Source of the DNA: Chengkuizengella sp. SCS-71B
Lineage (GTDB): Bacteria; Bacillota; Bacilli; Paenibacillales; KCTC-33759
DNA: 64,000 nucleotides
Direction of reading: 5' to 3'
Assembly: GCF_040100845.1 (NCBI RefSeq)
Contig: NZ_JAZHSH010000001.1
Location: forward strand, 682,001-746,000
The notes beneath the pieces are model-generated. The model was not told the DNA's origin, did no database searches, and saw only the letters and a program-made list of their open reading frames with translations. This document shows positions 25,180-34,662 of the stretch, in pieces; position 1 is the stretch's first letter, and every line of letters begins with the position of its first letter. The position numbers and the translations under genes were made by a program.

Positions 25180-26781
25180 TTAAGTGCCCTTTCTCAATTT
25201 TAAATGGACTTGATTTAAATACTTATTATAGATAGATTTTAACCAATAAAGATTTCTACTCTGTTTAACTACTTCGTAAGGTCTCATCATTTCATAGTCT
25301 TCATGCTCTACGATATGACAATGGAATACATACTTCCCTGTATAAGGTTCAAATTTTGTTATGATTCGTATAATTTCACCGGGGTATGAATTCACAGTGT
25401 CTTTCCACCCAGTTTCATTTTGTGCCGGAGGTCTTTTTTCACCAGTCATTTTGATTTCACCTGTCTTTAAAAAAAGTTCTTGATCGTATGACTGTCTATC
25501 TAATATTTGTACATTAACTAAATGGAGATGCATCGGATGAATGCTTACGGAAGAATTGATGAAAGTCCAAATTTCTGTATCCCCTAACTTTGGTTTTTCA
25601 GTAATTGGATCGTCCCATCGCTGATTATTTATAAGTACAATTCTTCTGCCCATATCATCTAATGACCTTACTAACGTTAAAACTCTGTTTTTTACAGCAT
25701 CTTCTTCTTTAAGAAATTGAACATTTCTCAGCCTAGCAGGTACTTTGCTCACATCTTTACTCATAAGTGGCAATGTTACTCGAAATTGCATAATTTGTCC
25801 TGTAGTATCTATTGAAATTTCCCCTTCACTTGGATACTCTTCTGGGGCTAAATTTAACAAAACGATTTTATTTACCTGACTGTCTGAAAAATCTATGATG
25901 ACATCTGCACGTTCTGCAGGCCCTAAAAGGATTTCTTCCATAATCACTGGTTTTTCTAAAAATCCCCCATCATTTCCAATTTGAATAAAGGGCTGCCCAT
26001 TATCGAGTTTTAATATGTAATATCGGGAGTTGGAGCCATTTAAAATACGAAAACGGTATCTTCTGGGTTCTACATCTAAATAAGGCCATACTTTTCCGTT
26101 TACAACAATTGTATCTCCAAAGAATTTAGGTGTAGGTTCAAATGCATCAGGTGGTTGTTCAGGATAATATAAAGAACCGTCTGGATTAAAAGTACGATCC
26201 TGAATCATTAGAGGGATTTCATATTTTCCTTTTGGAAGAGATAGGGAAAGCTCATTTTGATCACGAATAAGATAAAAGCCAGCTAACCCAGCATAAATGT
26301 TTAATCTAGTAATACCAATCGTATGGTCATGATACCAAAGTGTAGTCGCTTCATGTAAATTAGAATATTGATAGACTTCCTGAGTGAAATCAGACCCGAC
26401 TTGTTTAAATCCATTTGTAAACCATGCATCGGGATAACCATCACTTTCAGCCTTGTTGATCCCCCCATGCACATGAATCACGGTTCTAACCTCAGGTGTG
26501 TCTCCTTCTGCCCCATGAATAGTTTTATCTACTGAAAAAAGGTGTTTAGGAGGTAATTCATTCATCCACTTTATTTGAATTTTCTCAAATTGTTTTACGT
26601 CAATTGTTGGACCAGGATAATGCCCTTCAAATCCCCATACTAGTGTATTTGGTAAAGAACTGTGCATTTTAGTGTAAAATTGATTCATTTTCATTTCGTA
26701 ATAGTTGATGTTCCCTTTTTTATCCATGGGTTTTACCGTTGGGGGGATAGGTAATTTATCAATGTATTTAATAAGGTTCAT
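25180..26781 (-). CDS. cotA: CotA-like multicopper oxidase (spore coat laccase)
   Basis: The 533-residue protein resembles CotA (513 residues): TVKPMDKK near the start, IHVHGG and WYHDHTIG (type 2/3 copper), HPMHLHLVNVQ, and the C-terminal HCHIVEHEDYEMMRPYE with the type 1 Cys, His and Met. It oxidises phenolics and bilirubin-like substrates with O2 and makes brown spore pigment in B. subtilis. No signal peptide is present, as for CotA, which is loaded onto the spore from the mother cell. GAGGTG precedes the ATG. The enzyme class is certain and spore location is inferred. Confidence 0.92.
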   Translation of the reverse strand: MNLIKYIDKLPIPPTVKPMDKKGNINYYEMKMNQFYTKMHSSLPNTLVWGFEGHYPGPTIDVKQFEKIQIKWMNELPPKHLFSVDKTIHGAEGDTPEVRTVIHVHGGINKAESDGYPDAWFTNGFKQVGSDFTQEVYQYSNLHEATTLWYHDHTIGITRLNIYAGLAGFYLIRDQNELSLSLPKGKYEIPLMIQDRTFNPDGSLYYPEQPPDAFEPTPKFFGDTIVVNGKVWPYLDVEPRRYRFRILNGSNSRYYILKLDNGQPFIQIGNDGGFLEKPVIMEEILLGPAERADVIIDFSDSQVNKIVLLNLAPEEYPSEGEISIDTTGQIMQFRVTLPLMSKDVSKVPARLRNVQFLKEEDAVKNRVLTLVRSLDDMGRRIVLINNQRWDDPITEKPKLGDTEIWTFINSSVSIHPMHLHLVNVQILDRQSYDQELFLKTGEIKMTGEKRPPAQNETGWKDTVNSYPGEIIRIITKFEPYTGKYVFHCHIVEHEDYEMMRPYEVVKQSRNLYWLKSIYNKYLNQVHLKLRKGT

Positions 26782-26878
26782 TGAAACACCTCACTTTAGG
26801 TTTTAAAGTTATTAGATTTTTAGCTTATTAACAGTGTATTAATAGTGTTTCTAAGTCATTCATTTATTAGAAAAACGC

Positions 26879-26907
26879 TTGACTTAGCACAAAAACTAGA
26901 ATAGATT
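26879..26907 (+). promoter_or_regulatory. Candidate promoter of the SLH protein gene
   Basis: TTGACT and TAGATT are 17 bases apart. This predicts a 5' leader of about 200 bases before the TTG at 27119, a length seen for abundant S-layer genes. The rest of 26782-27118 shows nothing else. Confidence 0.45.
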
Positions 26908-27118
26908 ATTATTATGGCGAAAATCATCATATTTTAGCGGAAAATAGTACTTATTCATACAATGAGATTAGCAAATTCATAAATTCATTTAAAACCCCAT
27001 TTAGAGCTTCTATTACATAATTATCTGAAACTATAAATCATAGTTATCCTACCAAGTTATTTATTAAAATTTATAATAAATAAAAATTAAATATAGTTCA
27101 TTAGGAGGAGAAAAGAAG

Positions 27119-29197
27119 TTGGAATTAAAAAGAAAAATAGGTAGAAAATCATTAGTAGTATTGTTAACGTTAACAATGATCTTTTCCATGTTTAGTTCAG
27201 TATTTGCCGCAGGATCATCAGATGTTGATGGACATTGGGCAGAAAAACAATTAAAGCAATGGATCGATAACGGTTTATTAAATGGTTATGGTGAAGGTGT
27301 GTATAAACCAAACCAAACGTTGACAAGATCTGAAGCAGCCGCTTTTGTAAACAGAGCTTTTGAACATGAAGAAACAGCAGAAGTGAATTTCCCAGATGTA
27401 GAACTTTCAGACTGGTTCTATAATGATGTATCTAAAGCATTAGCTGCAGGTTTTATGACTGGTTATGAAGATGGAACTTTTAAACCTGATCAAAACATAA
27501 CTCGTCAAGAATTAGCAGTGATGATTTTTAGATTGCTAGATTTAGAAGTGAAACCTGAAGCAGTAGATTCTTTTGATGATGCTGCTAGCATTGGTGAATG
27601 GGCTAAAGGTGAGATTGGTGCGTTAGTTGATTTAGGTATCGTATCTGGATATAACAATAAAATTCAACCAGAAGGTTTATCAACGCGTGCAGAGGCTATT
27701 GTAATGATCCAACGTGCTACAGAATATTTGTATACATTTAGTGAAGCAGGTACTTATGGCCCAGAGGAAGGTATTGATACCATTCTTAGCAATGTTACAG
27801 TTACAGCTACTGGAGTAACATTACAAAACTTAGTGATTGAAGGAGATCTTCTTTTAACTGAAGGAATTGGTGAAGGAGACGTTTATTTAAATAATGTTAC
27901 TGTTAAAGGTACAACCATTATTTCTGGTGGTGGAGAAAATAGTATTCACTTGACAGACACTGTATTAGTAACAGTGATTGTTGATAAGAAAAACGGAAAA
28001 GTCCGTATTGTTGCTGAAGGTAAAACAGATGTAAAAGAAGTAACATTAAACTCTGGAGCAAAATTAGAAGAGTCTGATATTGATGGAGCAGGTTTTGCTG
28101 ATATCATTCTTTCCACTGAAATTGCTAAAGATGCTAAGGTTGAATTAGTAGGGGAATTTGAAACAGTGGATGTATTTTCAGCTACAGTAAGTATAGAAAT
28201 CCCTGAAGGTGCTATTGAAAACTTAAACGTAGATGAAACGGCTGAAGGTGTAGCATTAGACCTAGGTAAAGATGCTACGATTGTAGAACTTGTTCTTGAC
28301 GCTATTACAGAAGTGTCTGGTGAAGGTAAAGTTGAATCAGTTGAAGGGGAACAAGCTGATGAGTCTGATGTTGATTTAGATTCACCTTCTGGTGGTTCTG
28401 GTGGAGGGTCAACTCCTGCTACAAGTAAAGCAGTAATTAATAATGCTTATGTGCAGGTTATTGATCCTAGTAAAACTATTGAAGAAGATATGATTTCTGA
28501 TTCTTTTGCATTTAACTTAAGCGGGCTGAATGATTCAGATAAACTTATTGTATTTACATTAGAATTGGAAGGTGCTGAATCTCTTACATTAACAAAAGAA
28601 GGCGGAGAAGAGGAAACTGTAGACTTTTATAATGGGGTTTTAACTTTACCAGTCTCATTATTATTGGGGGATAGAGACTCTAATAAAGACGGTGTTAGAG
28701 TAGATACAATTAAAGAAGGGGATTTTTCAGGATATACATTTACAACTGAAACATCTATAGAGTATACTAATGGTAGTCCTTCAGATGATTTTAATTTAAA
28801 GCTCACATTAGGATCAACATTAATTTTTGAAAGTGGTGTAGAATTTAATAGTGTATCCTTAGGTTTTGGCGAAACTTTCCCAGCAAAAAAATCAGGGGGC
28901 TCTTATACTTTCGAGATTGATAGTTCATATAATGACCATAAAGTTTTAACTTTTATTATTGAAGCAGATAATGCTAAAAAAGTTAATGTTACACTCCCGA
29001 AAATAGATTCTTTTAAACAATACTATTTTAATGACGATGGAATTATTGCTATATCTGTGCCAGAGTTGTTAGGTATAGCTGATACAGATAGCGATGGTGT
29101 GAAAGTTGGTACTATTAAAGCTGAAATTGATTCAATTACTGGTAATATTTATGACAATTCAAATGTTTCTAAATCTGTTACTGTAGTTATTAACTAA
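27119..29197 (+). CDS. SLH-domain S-layer-type surface protein
   Basis: The 692-residue exported protein has a signal peptide (1-30, cleavage near VFA-AGSS), then three SLH domains (about 35-81, 90-141, 151-201) with LTRSE, ITRQE and STRAE motifs that bind pyruvylated wall polymer. Residues 220-420 repeat short beta strands (NVTVTATG, VIEGDLLL, VYLNNVTV) like a right-handed beta helix. A GGSGGGS linker near 425 leads to an unknown C-terminal domain with two calcium-type loops, DRDSNKDG (518) and DTDSDG (about 656). AGGAGGAG precedes the TTG start. It is probably a major or accessory S-layer protein. Confidence 0.9.
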   Translation: MELKRKIGRKSLVVLLTLTMIFSMFSSVFAAGSSDVDGHWAEKQLKQWIDNGLLNGYGEGVYKPNQTLTRSEAAAFVNRAFEHEETAEVNFPDVELSDWFYNDVSKALAAGFMTGYEDGTFKPDQNITRQELAVMIFRLLDLEVKPEAVDSFDDAASIGEWAKGEIGALVDLGIVSGYNNKIQPEGLSTRAEAIVMIQRATEYLYTFSEAGTYGPEEGIDTILSNVTVTATGVTLQNLVIEGDLLLTEGIGEGDVYLNNVTVKGTTIISGGGENSIHLTDTVLVTVIVDKKNGKVRIVAEGKTDVKEVTLNSGAKLEESDIDGAGFADIILSTEIAKDAKVELVGEFETVDVFSATVSIEIPEGAIENLNVDETAEGVALDLGKDATIVELVLDAITEVSGEGKVESVEGEQADESDVDLDSPSGGSGGGSTPATSKAVINNAYVQVIDPSKTIEEDMISDSFAFNLSGLNDSDKLIVFTLELEGAESLTLTKEGGEEETVDFYNGVLTLPVSLLLGDRDSNKDGVRVDTIKEGDFSGYTFTTETSIEYTNGSPSDDFNLKLTLGSTLIFESGVEFNSVSLGFGETFPAKKSGGSYTFEIDSSYNDHKVLTFIIEADNAKKVNVTLPKIDSFKQYYFNDDGIIAISVPELLGIADTDSDGVKVGTIKAEIDSITGNIYDNSNVSKSVTVVIN

Positions 29198-29221
29198 TAA
29201 TAAATTACTAGATTTAATTAT

Positions 29222-29253
29222 AGGCTCTAGTCCAATGACTAGGGTCTTTTTCA
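29222..29253 (+). terminator. Rho-independent terminator
   Basis: CTCTAGTC-CAAT-GACTAGGG with flanking pairing, followed by TCTTTTTC after the SLH gene. Confidence 0.75.
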
Positions 29254-29317
29254 ATAGTATAGTAAAATAAATATGTATTTTGTATCCTATTCTTTATCTT
29301 AAGAAACAAGGTGAAAC

Positions 29318-30064
29318 ATGAAAAACAATATAGAATTCTATCCTCTCGGAGAAAAAGCAATAGTAGTCAAGTTCGGCTCTGAAGTAAATGAAAATACATA
29401 TGAATTAGTATGGAATTTTTCTAGATCTTTAGAACAAAACCCCATCTATGGAACAATAGAAATTGTGCCTACCTTTACTACAGTAACGATTTATTATGAT
29501 CCACTTACTGTTATGAAGTCAACTCAAAGTGATCATAAGTATTCCAATCAATACAGTCAATCTGCTTATAAAACTATACTTGCTATTATCCAAAATAGAA
29601 TCTCTAAAATGAAAAAAACCAGTACTAATATTGAATATAGATCTATAAAAATACCCGTATGTTACGAAGGAGAGTTCGCACCTGACCTTGAATACGTAGC
29701 AAAGTACAATCAACTCAGTACAGAAGAAGTTATTCAAATTCATTCAGAAGGAGAATATTTAGTATACATGTTAGGATTTGCTCCTGGCTTTCCTTATATG
29801 GGGGGGATGTCTAATAAAATAGCTACACCTAGAAGGAATGAACCTAGAGCATTAGTTTCAGCAGGAAGTGTTGGTATAGCAGGAGGTCAGACAGGGATTT
29901 ATTCATTGAATTCTCCTGGTGGTTGGCAAATTATTGGAAGGACACCTTTGAAATTATTCCAACCTGAAAATGAGAGTCCCACTTTATTGCAAGCAGGAGA
30001 TCGCATTCAGTTTTATTCTATCTCCACAGAGGAGTATACTGTATTTGAGGAGAAACAAAAATGA
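29318..30064 (+). CDS. pxpB: 5-oxoprolinase subunit B
   Basis: The 248-residue protein carries the allophanate hydrolase subunit 1 (AHS1/KipI) fold: early YPLGEKAIVVKFG, FAPGFPYMGG and SAGSVGIAGGQTGIY then PGGWQIIGRTP. With PxpC and PxpA it forms the ATP-dependent 5-oxoprolinase that opens pyroglutamate to glutamate. Its stop overlaps the pxpC start by ATGA, indicating translational coupling. KipI is a homologue, but the three-gene order supports oxoprolinase. Confidence 0.93.
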   Translation: MKNNIEFYPLGEKAIVVKFGSEVNENTYELVWNFSRSLEQNPIYGTIEIVPTFTTVTIYYDPLTVMKSTQSDHKYSNQYSQSAYKTILAIIQNRISKMKKTSTNIEYRSIKIPVCYEGEFAPDLEYVAKYNQLSTEEVIQIHSEGEYLVYMLGFAPGFPYMGGMSNKIATPRRNEPRALVSAGSVGIAGGQTGIYSLNSPGGWQIIGRTPLKLFQPENESPTLLQAGDRIQFYSISTEEYTVFEEKQK

Positions 30065-31077
30065 CCTTAAAAATATTAAAACCAGGAATGCTCACGACGA
30101 TTCAAGATTTGGGAAGGGTTGGATATCAAAAATATGGAGTAGTAGCAAGTGGAGTCATGGACTCTTATGCTGCTAGATTAGCCAACTTGTTAGTTGGTAA
30201 TGGAGAAAATGCTGCTGTTATGGAAATAACAATGATTGGACCCTCTATTGAATTTCAAGAAGACTCACTTATCTCTATTTGTGGAGGAGATCTATCAGCA
30301 GTAGTTGAAGGGGAAAAAGTGCCAATGTGGCGTCCCATAATTATAAAATCAGGTAGCTGCCTTCTGTTTGGTAATGCTAAATCAGGTTGTAGAGCTTATC
30401 TATCCGTAGCAGGTGGAATATCAATCCCAAAAGTTATGGGTAGTAGGAGCACAGATTTAAGAGCAGCAATTGGAGGGTATAAGGGACGTAAAATAAAATC
30501 GGGTGATGTGATCTTAACTCATCAACCTGATCCAATTAGGGATACTAGAATAAAGTCCTTATTACAAAACTTTACTGCTAAATCTTCTTTTATTCCTCTA
30601 CCTTGGTATGTAAGTGAAAACAGTTTGCCAGCTTATCCATCTCAAGTCGTGATTAGAATGATGAAAGGAAGAGAGTATGAATTATTCCAAGATGAAAGTA
30701 TAAATTCTCTTCTGAACAATACATTTACAATTCATCCTCAATCTGATCGAATGGCTTACAGATTAAAAGGGGCTAAAATTCAACTTAAATCTAATTTAAA
30801 TATGATCTCAGAAGCGGTAACGATGGGTACGATTCAAGTGCCGCCAGATGGATTTCCTCGCATATTATTAGCTGATCGACAAACGATAGGTGGTTATCCT
30901 AGAATTGCACAAGTTGCTTCAGTAGACCTTCCATTCATTGCTCAATTAAAGCCAGGAGACACCGTAATGTTTCAAGAAATTTCTTTGGAAGAAGCAGAGT
31001 TTCTATATTTACAGCAAGAAAAAGATATTCATATTTTAAAACAGATGATTAATGAACGTTGGAGGAAGGGGGAATGA
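30061..31077 (+). CDS. pxpC: 5-oxoprolinase subunit C
   Basis: The 338-residue protein has the AHS2/KipA fold: [20 protein letters not shown] at the start, [13 protein letters not shown] and late [17 protein letters not shown]. It pairs with PxpB to phosphorylate 5-oxoproline. It overlaps pxpB by four bases and ends one base before pxpA, with the pxpA Shine-Dalgarno sequence (GGAGGAAGG) inside its last codons. Confidence 0.93.
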   Translation: MTLKILKPGMLTTIQDLGRVGYQKYGVVASGVMDSYAARLANLLVGNGENAAVMEITMIGPSIEFQEDSLISICGGDLSAVVEGEKVPMWRPIIIKSGSCLLFGNAKSGCRAYLSVAGGISIPKVMGSRSTDLRAAIGGYKGRKIKSGDVILTHQPDPIRDTRIKSLLQNFTAKSSFIPLPWYVSENSLPAYPSQVVIRMMKGREYELFQDESINSLLNNTFTIHPQSDRMAYRLKGAKIQLKSNLNMISEAVTMGTIQVPPDGFPRILLADRQTIGGYPRIAQVASVDLPFIAQLKPGDTVMFQEISLEEAEFLYLQQEKDIHILKQMINERWRKGE

Positions 31078-31078
31078 G

Positions 31079-31837
31079 ATGCTAACTATAGATATGAACT
31101 GTGATTTAGGAGAAAGTTACGGTGTATATTCCATCGGAATGGATGAAGAAGTATTAAAGTTTGTGACCTCAGCAAATATAGCTTGTGGATTCCATGCCGG
31201 TGATCCAAGGACAATGCGAAAAACAGTTCAATTATGTTTGCAAAATAAAGTGGCAATTGGAGCTCATCCTGGGTTGCAAGATTTACAAGGTTTTGGTCGT
31301 AGAAACATAGATATTACACCAGAAGAAGCTTATGAACTTGTGTTATACCAAATGGGTGCTTTAAGTGCATTCGTAAAAGCAGAGGGTGGGCGATTACATC
31401 ATGTTAAACCTCATGGGGCGTTATACAATATGGCAGCTAAAAATAGACCATTAGCTGATTCTATCGCTAGAGCTGTTTATGATTTTGACAATCAGTTAAT
31501 ATTGTATGGTTTATCAGCAAGTGAATTAGTCAAAGCAGGAGAGAAGATCGGACTACGTTGCGCAAATGAAGTGTTTGCTGATCGAACCTATCAAGATGAT
31601 GCCACGTTAACACCACGAAATCAAAAAAAAGCTCTTATTGAGGATGCAGATGAAGCAACATTACAAGTATTATCAATGATTCAACAACAGAAAGTAAAAA
31701 CTGTACTTGGGAAAGAAATATCTATTCAAGCAGAGACCATATGTGTCCATGGGGATGGATTGGAAGCACTAGCTTTTGTTAAAATGATAAGAAAGAGATT
31801 ACAAGAAGAAGGCATACTTATTAAATCAGTAAAATAG
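31079..31837 (+). CDS. pxpA: 5-oxoprolinase subunit A (LamB/YcsF family)
   Basis: The 252-residue protein ([51 protein letters not shown]) is a LamB/YcsF member and completes the PxpABC oxoprolinase. The ATG at 31079 is chosen over an in-frame ATG at 31052 because GGAGGAAGG lies at the right distance and the family N-terminus starts there. 5-Oxoproline forms from glutamine and glutathione damage, so the operon recovers glutamate. Confidence 0.94.
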   Translation: MLTIDMNCDLGESYGVYSIGMDEEVLKFVTSANIACGFHAGDPRTMRKTVQLCLQNKVAIGAHPGLQDLQGFGRRNIDITPEEAYELVLYQMGALSAFVKAEGGRLHHVKPHGALYNMAAKNRPLADSIARAVYDFDNQLILYGLSASELVKAGEKIGLRCANEVFADRTYQDDATLTPRNQKKALIEDADEATLQVLSMIQQQKVKTVLGKEISIQAETICVHGDGLEALAFVKMIRKRLQEEGILIKSVK

Positions 31838-31892
31838 TAGTGAATATTCCGAGATATATAAAAGTATACGAATTCAGATTGGAGAATAAAAG

Positions 31893-32141
31893 ATGATATC
31901 ATTTATAAAATGGGTGTTTATATTTATAGTTTTATATTTGATTTTTAACATTGTTAAAGGTGCTTTAAAAATAAAACGTGTTTTTAATGGAGGTATAGGT
32001 TCAAGGCAAATTGATAAATGTCCGGCATGTGGGCAAATTATTCAACTTCCAAAAGGTGAAAGTGATGACTTAATCTGTCCAAAATGCAATACAAAATTAG
32101 GACGGACAAGGGATGGGAAGTTACTTATTAAAGTGAACTAA
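31893..32141 (+). CDS. Small membrane protein with C-terminal zinc ribbon
   Basis: The 82-residue protein has one N-terminal transmembrane helix (about 3-22) and a cytosolic tail with CPAC (43-46) and CPKC about 20 residues later, a four-cysteine zinc ribbon. TTGGAGAATAAAAG precedes the ATG. It follows pxpA by 55 bases and may be read through from it. The function is unknown; such proteins often act as small membrane adaptors, which is inference. Confidence 0.7.
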   Translation: MISFIKWVFIFIVLYLIFNIVKGALKIKRVFNGGIGSRQIDKCPACGQIIQLPKGESDDLICPKCNTKLGRTRDGKLLIKVN

Positions 32142-32252
32142 TTAGTTTATATGAAATTTGCATAAGCAAAGAAGAAACACTACATGATTTATTTTGATAA
32201 GACATGTAACGATGGAAGGGGTTGAATGGGTACGAATAACCTAAATGCTTAC

Positions 32253-32301
32253 CTGTTTTAAGTCTTAATTCAAGATATATATATATAAGAACTTAAAACA
32301 G
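32253..32301 (+). promoter_or_regulatory. Hairpin in the leader of the GNAT gene
   Basis: CTGTTTTAAGT (32253) and ACTTAAAACAG (32291) form a perfect 11-bp stem around an AT-rich loop, ending three bases before AGAGGTAGATCAA and the start codon. There is no T-run, so it may affect translation or mRNA stability rather than termination. Confidence 0.4.
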
Positions 32302-32316
32302 AAAGAGGTAGATCAA

Positions 32317-33009
32317 ATGATATACGAATTAAATTCAAAAGATTACCCCAAAATGAAACCACTATTAAATGGACTAGAGAAACATCCTGTAATCAACGGT
32401 GTAATTGATAGGAACAATGTAGGGAGAATTTTTGTTGATCATAAAAACTCTCCGACTGCTGCTTTAATATGGGCTCAAATGGAATTGTTTTATTTGATTG
32501 GAAATAGCGAGAATCCTGTTTTTAATTCGCAAATAGAGAGATTTATTATTCATAGCTTAAAACCAGAAGCACTTGCAATTGGTGACGATTGTTTAAATTT
32601 AGAATTATATCCTTTTCAGACATGGAACGTAAATTTAAAAAATATCTTTAAAAACAAGCTAATGGAAGGGGAAAGAGTCCCTTTTAAATTTGAAAAGGAT
32701 CGTTTTTCCTCTGTGGACGTTAAAAATGTTCCAGATGGATATCGGATATTAAAAATTGACCCAAGTGTTATTTATTTAGACAAAGAGAACGTTATTTCGA
32801 ATGAGTTAAAGAAATTTTGGGAGTCTCTAGATACATTTTATAATAAAGGACTAGGATATTGTGTACTAAAGGAAGATGAAGTGATTGGTACATGTATCTC
32901 TGCTTTTGTGAGTAATAATGAATACGAGATTGGAATCAACACCTATAAACCAGAACATTTAAACAACTACCAAATTATCCAGTGTATTTTCTTCCTTTTG
33001 AGGATCTAG
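32317..33009 (+). CDS. GNAT-family acetyltransferase (PF12746-like), C-terminally shortened
   Basis: The 230-residue protein opens MIYELNSKDYPKMKPLL and follows the two-domain pattern of GNAT_acetyltran proteins: an N-terminal AAL-type domain and a C-terminal GNAT domain from about residue 130. It reaches EIGINTYKPEHLNNYQI, where relatives carry the R-x2-G-x-A acetyl-CoA loop and about 40 further residues, but here the frame stops with CIFFLLRI. The acetyl-CoA loop is missing, so activity is doubtful and a recent deletion is likely. Confidence 0.6.
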   Translation: MIYELNSKDYPKMKPLLNGLEKHPVINGVIDRNNVGRIFVDHKNSPTAALIWAQMELFYLIGNSENPVFNSQIERFIIHSLKPEALAIGDDCLNLELYPFQTWNVNLKNIFKNKLMEGERVPFKFEKDRFSSVDVKNVPDGYRILKIDPSVIYLDKENVISNELKKFWESLDTFYNKGLGYCVLKEDEVIGTCISAFVSNNEYEIGINTYKPEHLNNYQIIQCIFFLLRI

Positions 33010-33013
33010 TTTA

Positions 33014-33067
33014 AACATAAACCCAATCATAATGTACACTATATAGCTTTATGATTGGGTTTATGTT
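33014..33067. terminator. Bidirectional terminator
   Basis: CATAAACCCAATCATA pairs with TATGATTGGGTTTATG between two convergent genes. Confidence 0.8.
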
Positions 33068-33072
33068 GATTT

Positions 33073-34257
33073 TCAATCCTCAGTCTGAATATGCAAATGA
33101 CTTACAATAAACTCCTCGAATTCTACTAATTTCTCATCAGAATCAAACATAGCTTGCGCTTGAACCTTGCTCCCCCCACCTTTACCATTAAATTGTTTTA
33201 AATGCTCTTTAAAGAGAGCTCCACAATCTAAAGAGAACCCTCCGCTTTGTGCTAGTAATAACCGCTTTTCACTTTTAGATCTAAAAAGAACAATACGTTC
33301 ACTTTTAGAAAATATAGCTTTTGTAATGAGTTGTAAATCTTTCATGTTATATTCGTCAAAGGACTGAATAATCAAATGATCATTTTTTCCGTGGTTAAGT
33401 TGTTCTGCTAATGATGAAAATAATTTTTCTTTTGTTTCGTTAAGTTGTTTTTGAAGCTGTTTTTGATCCAGTTCTATTTGATCAAGTCTTGCTAACAACG
33501 TATCTCGATTTGCATTTAATTTAGCTCCTGCTGACATTAATACTTGATGAGTCGCATCATAATCCGCCAAAGCCCTATACCCACACTTAAAATAAAGTCG
33601 AATTCCGCCACGGTGTTTTTCAGTTTTTAATACTTTCATCATTCCGATTTGTCCCGTTGATTCTACATGCGTGCCACAGCAGGCAGATATATCAATGCCA
33701 TCTATTTCTACAATCCGAATATTTTCTTCTACCTCAGGGGTTTTTCTAAGGGGTAAACTTGAAAGATCTTCTTTTCCAACCATATATGTTTTAACAGGTC
33801 TATTTTCAAAAATGTATAAATTCGTTTGATGTTCCATATGATCTAGTTGTTCTTTGGATAAATGCTGAACATTTAAGTCAATTGTGACGGTTTCTACTCC
33901 AAGATGGAAACTGATGGTATGGGCATCATATAATTCAATACATACCGCTGATAAAAGGTGCTGCCCAGTATGGTGCTGCATGTGTTCTAAACGGTGTTTC
34001 CAATCAATTTCACATTTTAAAAGCTCGTCTTCAGGTAATTCATTCAGAGTATGATAAATAGCTCCATTTTGCTCCTGTACATCTAATACTTGAATCCCAT
34101 TGATCGTTCCTTTATCGGCAGGTTGTCCACCACCTTCAGGATAAAAAGCAGTTTCTTCTAACTGAATGATATATTGATTGTTTCGTTCATTTATCTCTTT
34201 TATGTTTGTTTCCCACGTTTTTAAAAATGGATTTGAGTAAAAAAGTTTATTTGTCAT
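33073..34257 (-). CDS. Alanyl-tRNA editing protein (AlaX-type with DHHA1 domain)
   Basis: The 394-residue protein matches the editing half of alanyl-tRNA synthetase. AFYPEGGGQPADKG opens the domain, MQHHTGQHLLSAV gives the HxxxH zinc site and CCGTHVESTGQIG the Cys/His ligands; a coiled coil (about 250-290) precedes a DHHA1 domain with GKGGGSKVQAQA. It hydrolyses Ser- or Gly-tRNA(Ala) in trans. It lacks the synthetase catalytic domain and so is a stand-alone AlaX-L enzyme. AGGAGTTCAAG precedes the ATG. Confidence 0.9.
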   Translation of the reverse strand: MTNKLFYSNPFLKTWETNIKEINERNNQYIIQLEETAFYPEGGGQPADKGTINGIQVLDVQEQNGAIYHTLNELPEDELLKCEIDWKHRLEHMQHHTGQHLLSAVCIELYDAHTISFHLGVETVTIDLNVQHLSKEQLDHMEHQTNLYIFENRPVKTYMVGKEDLSSLPLRKTPEVEENIRIVEIDGIDISACCGTHVESTGQIGMMKVLKTEKHRGGIRLYFKCGYRALADYDATHQVLMSAGAKLNANRDTLLARLDQIELDQKQLQKQLNETKEKLFSSLAEQLNHGKNDHLIIQSFDEYNMKDLQLITKAIFSKSERIVLFRSKSEKRLLLAQSGGFSLDCGALFKEHLKQFNGKGGGSKVQAQAMFDSDEKLVEFEEFIVSHLHIQTED

Positions 34258-34416
34258 CTTGAACTCCTATTCAAAACTAGATTTAAATAAAATTCCTCTT
34301 ATTGTTTATTTTACAGTACAAGTGAGTATAAAGTCTAAAGTTTGCATGAGTCTTGTTTATGTTTTTCACGTTTAGTCTGATAAAATGGGTATTATAAATC
34401 ATGGAGGGAAGATAAT

Positions 34417-34630
34417 ATGACAACCTCAAATTTGCAAAGCTGAAAAGATATATGAAAATGCTGATCATTTATTGAATTCACCTTCATTTAGGGATTACTT
34501 ATTTGTCTTAACAATAAATCCTTGTCTAACAAAGCTAACAATGTACTCCATGGAATTGCTGTAAAAGATTAAACAATTTGAAAATGTTTTTAAAATCATT
34601 AATAATGAACTTAATGTTGAAATGAATTGA
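34417..34630 (+). pseudogene. Decayed small gene
   Basis: An ATG at 34417 behind GGAGGGAAGATAAT opens eight codons before TGA. A shift of one base near 34430 gives KAEKIYENADHLLNSPSFRD and onward to TAA at 34562, and the same frame continues KQFENVFKIINNEL to TGA at 34628. One frameshift plus one nonsense codon would restore about 70 residues. I do not recognise the family. The rest of 34258-34662 shows nothing. Confidence 0.45.
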
Positions 34631-34662
34631 ATTCTATATAAATTGGTTATGGAGTCGTTGAT

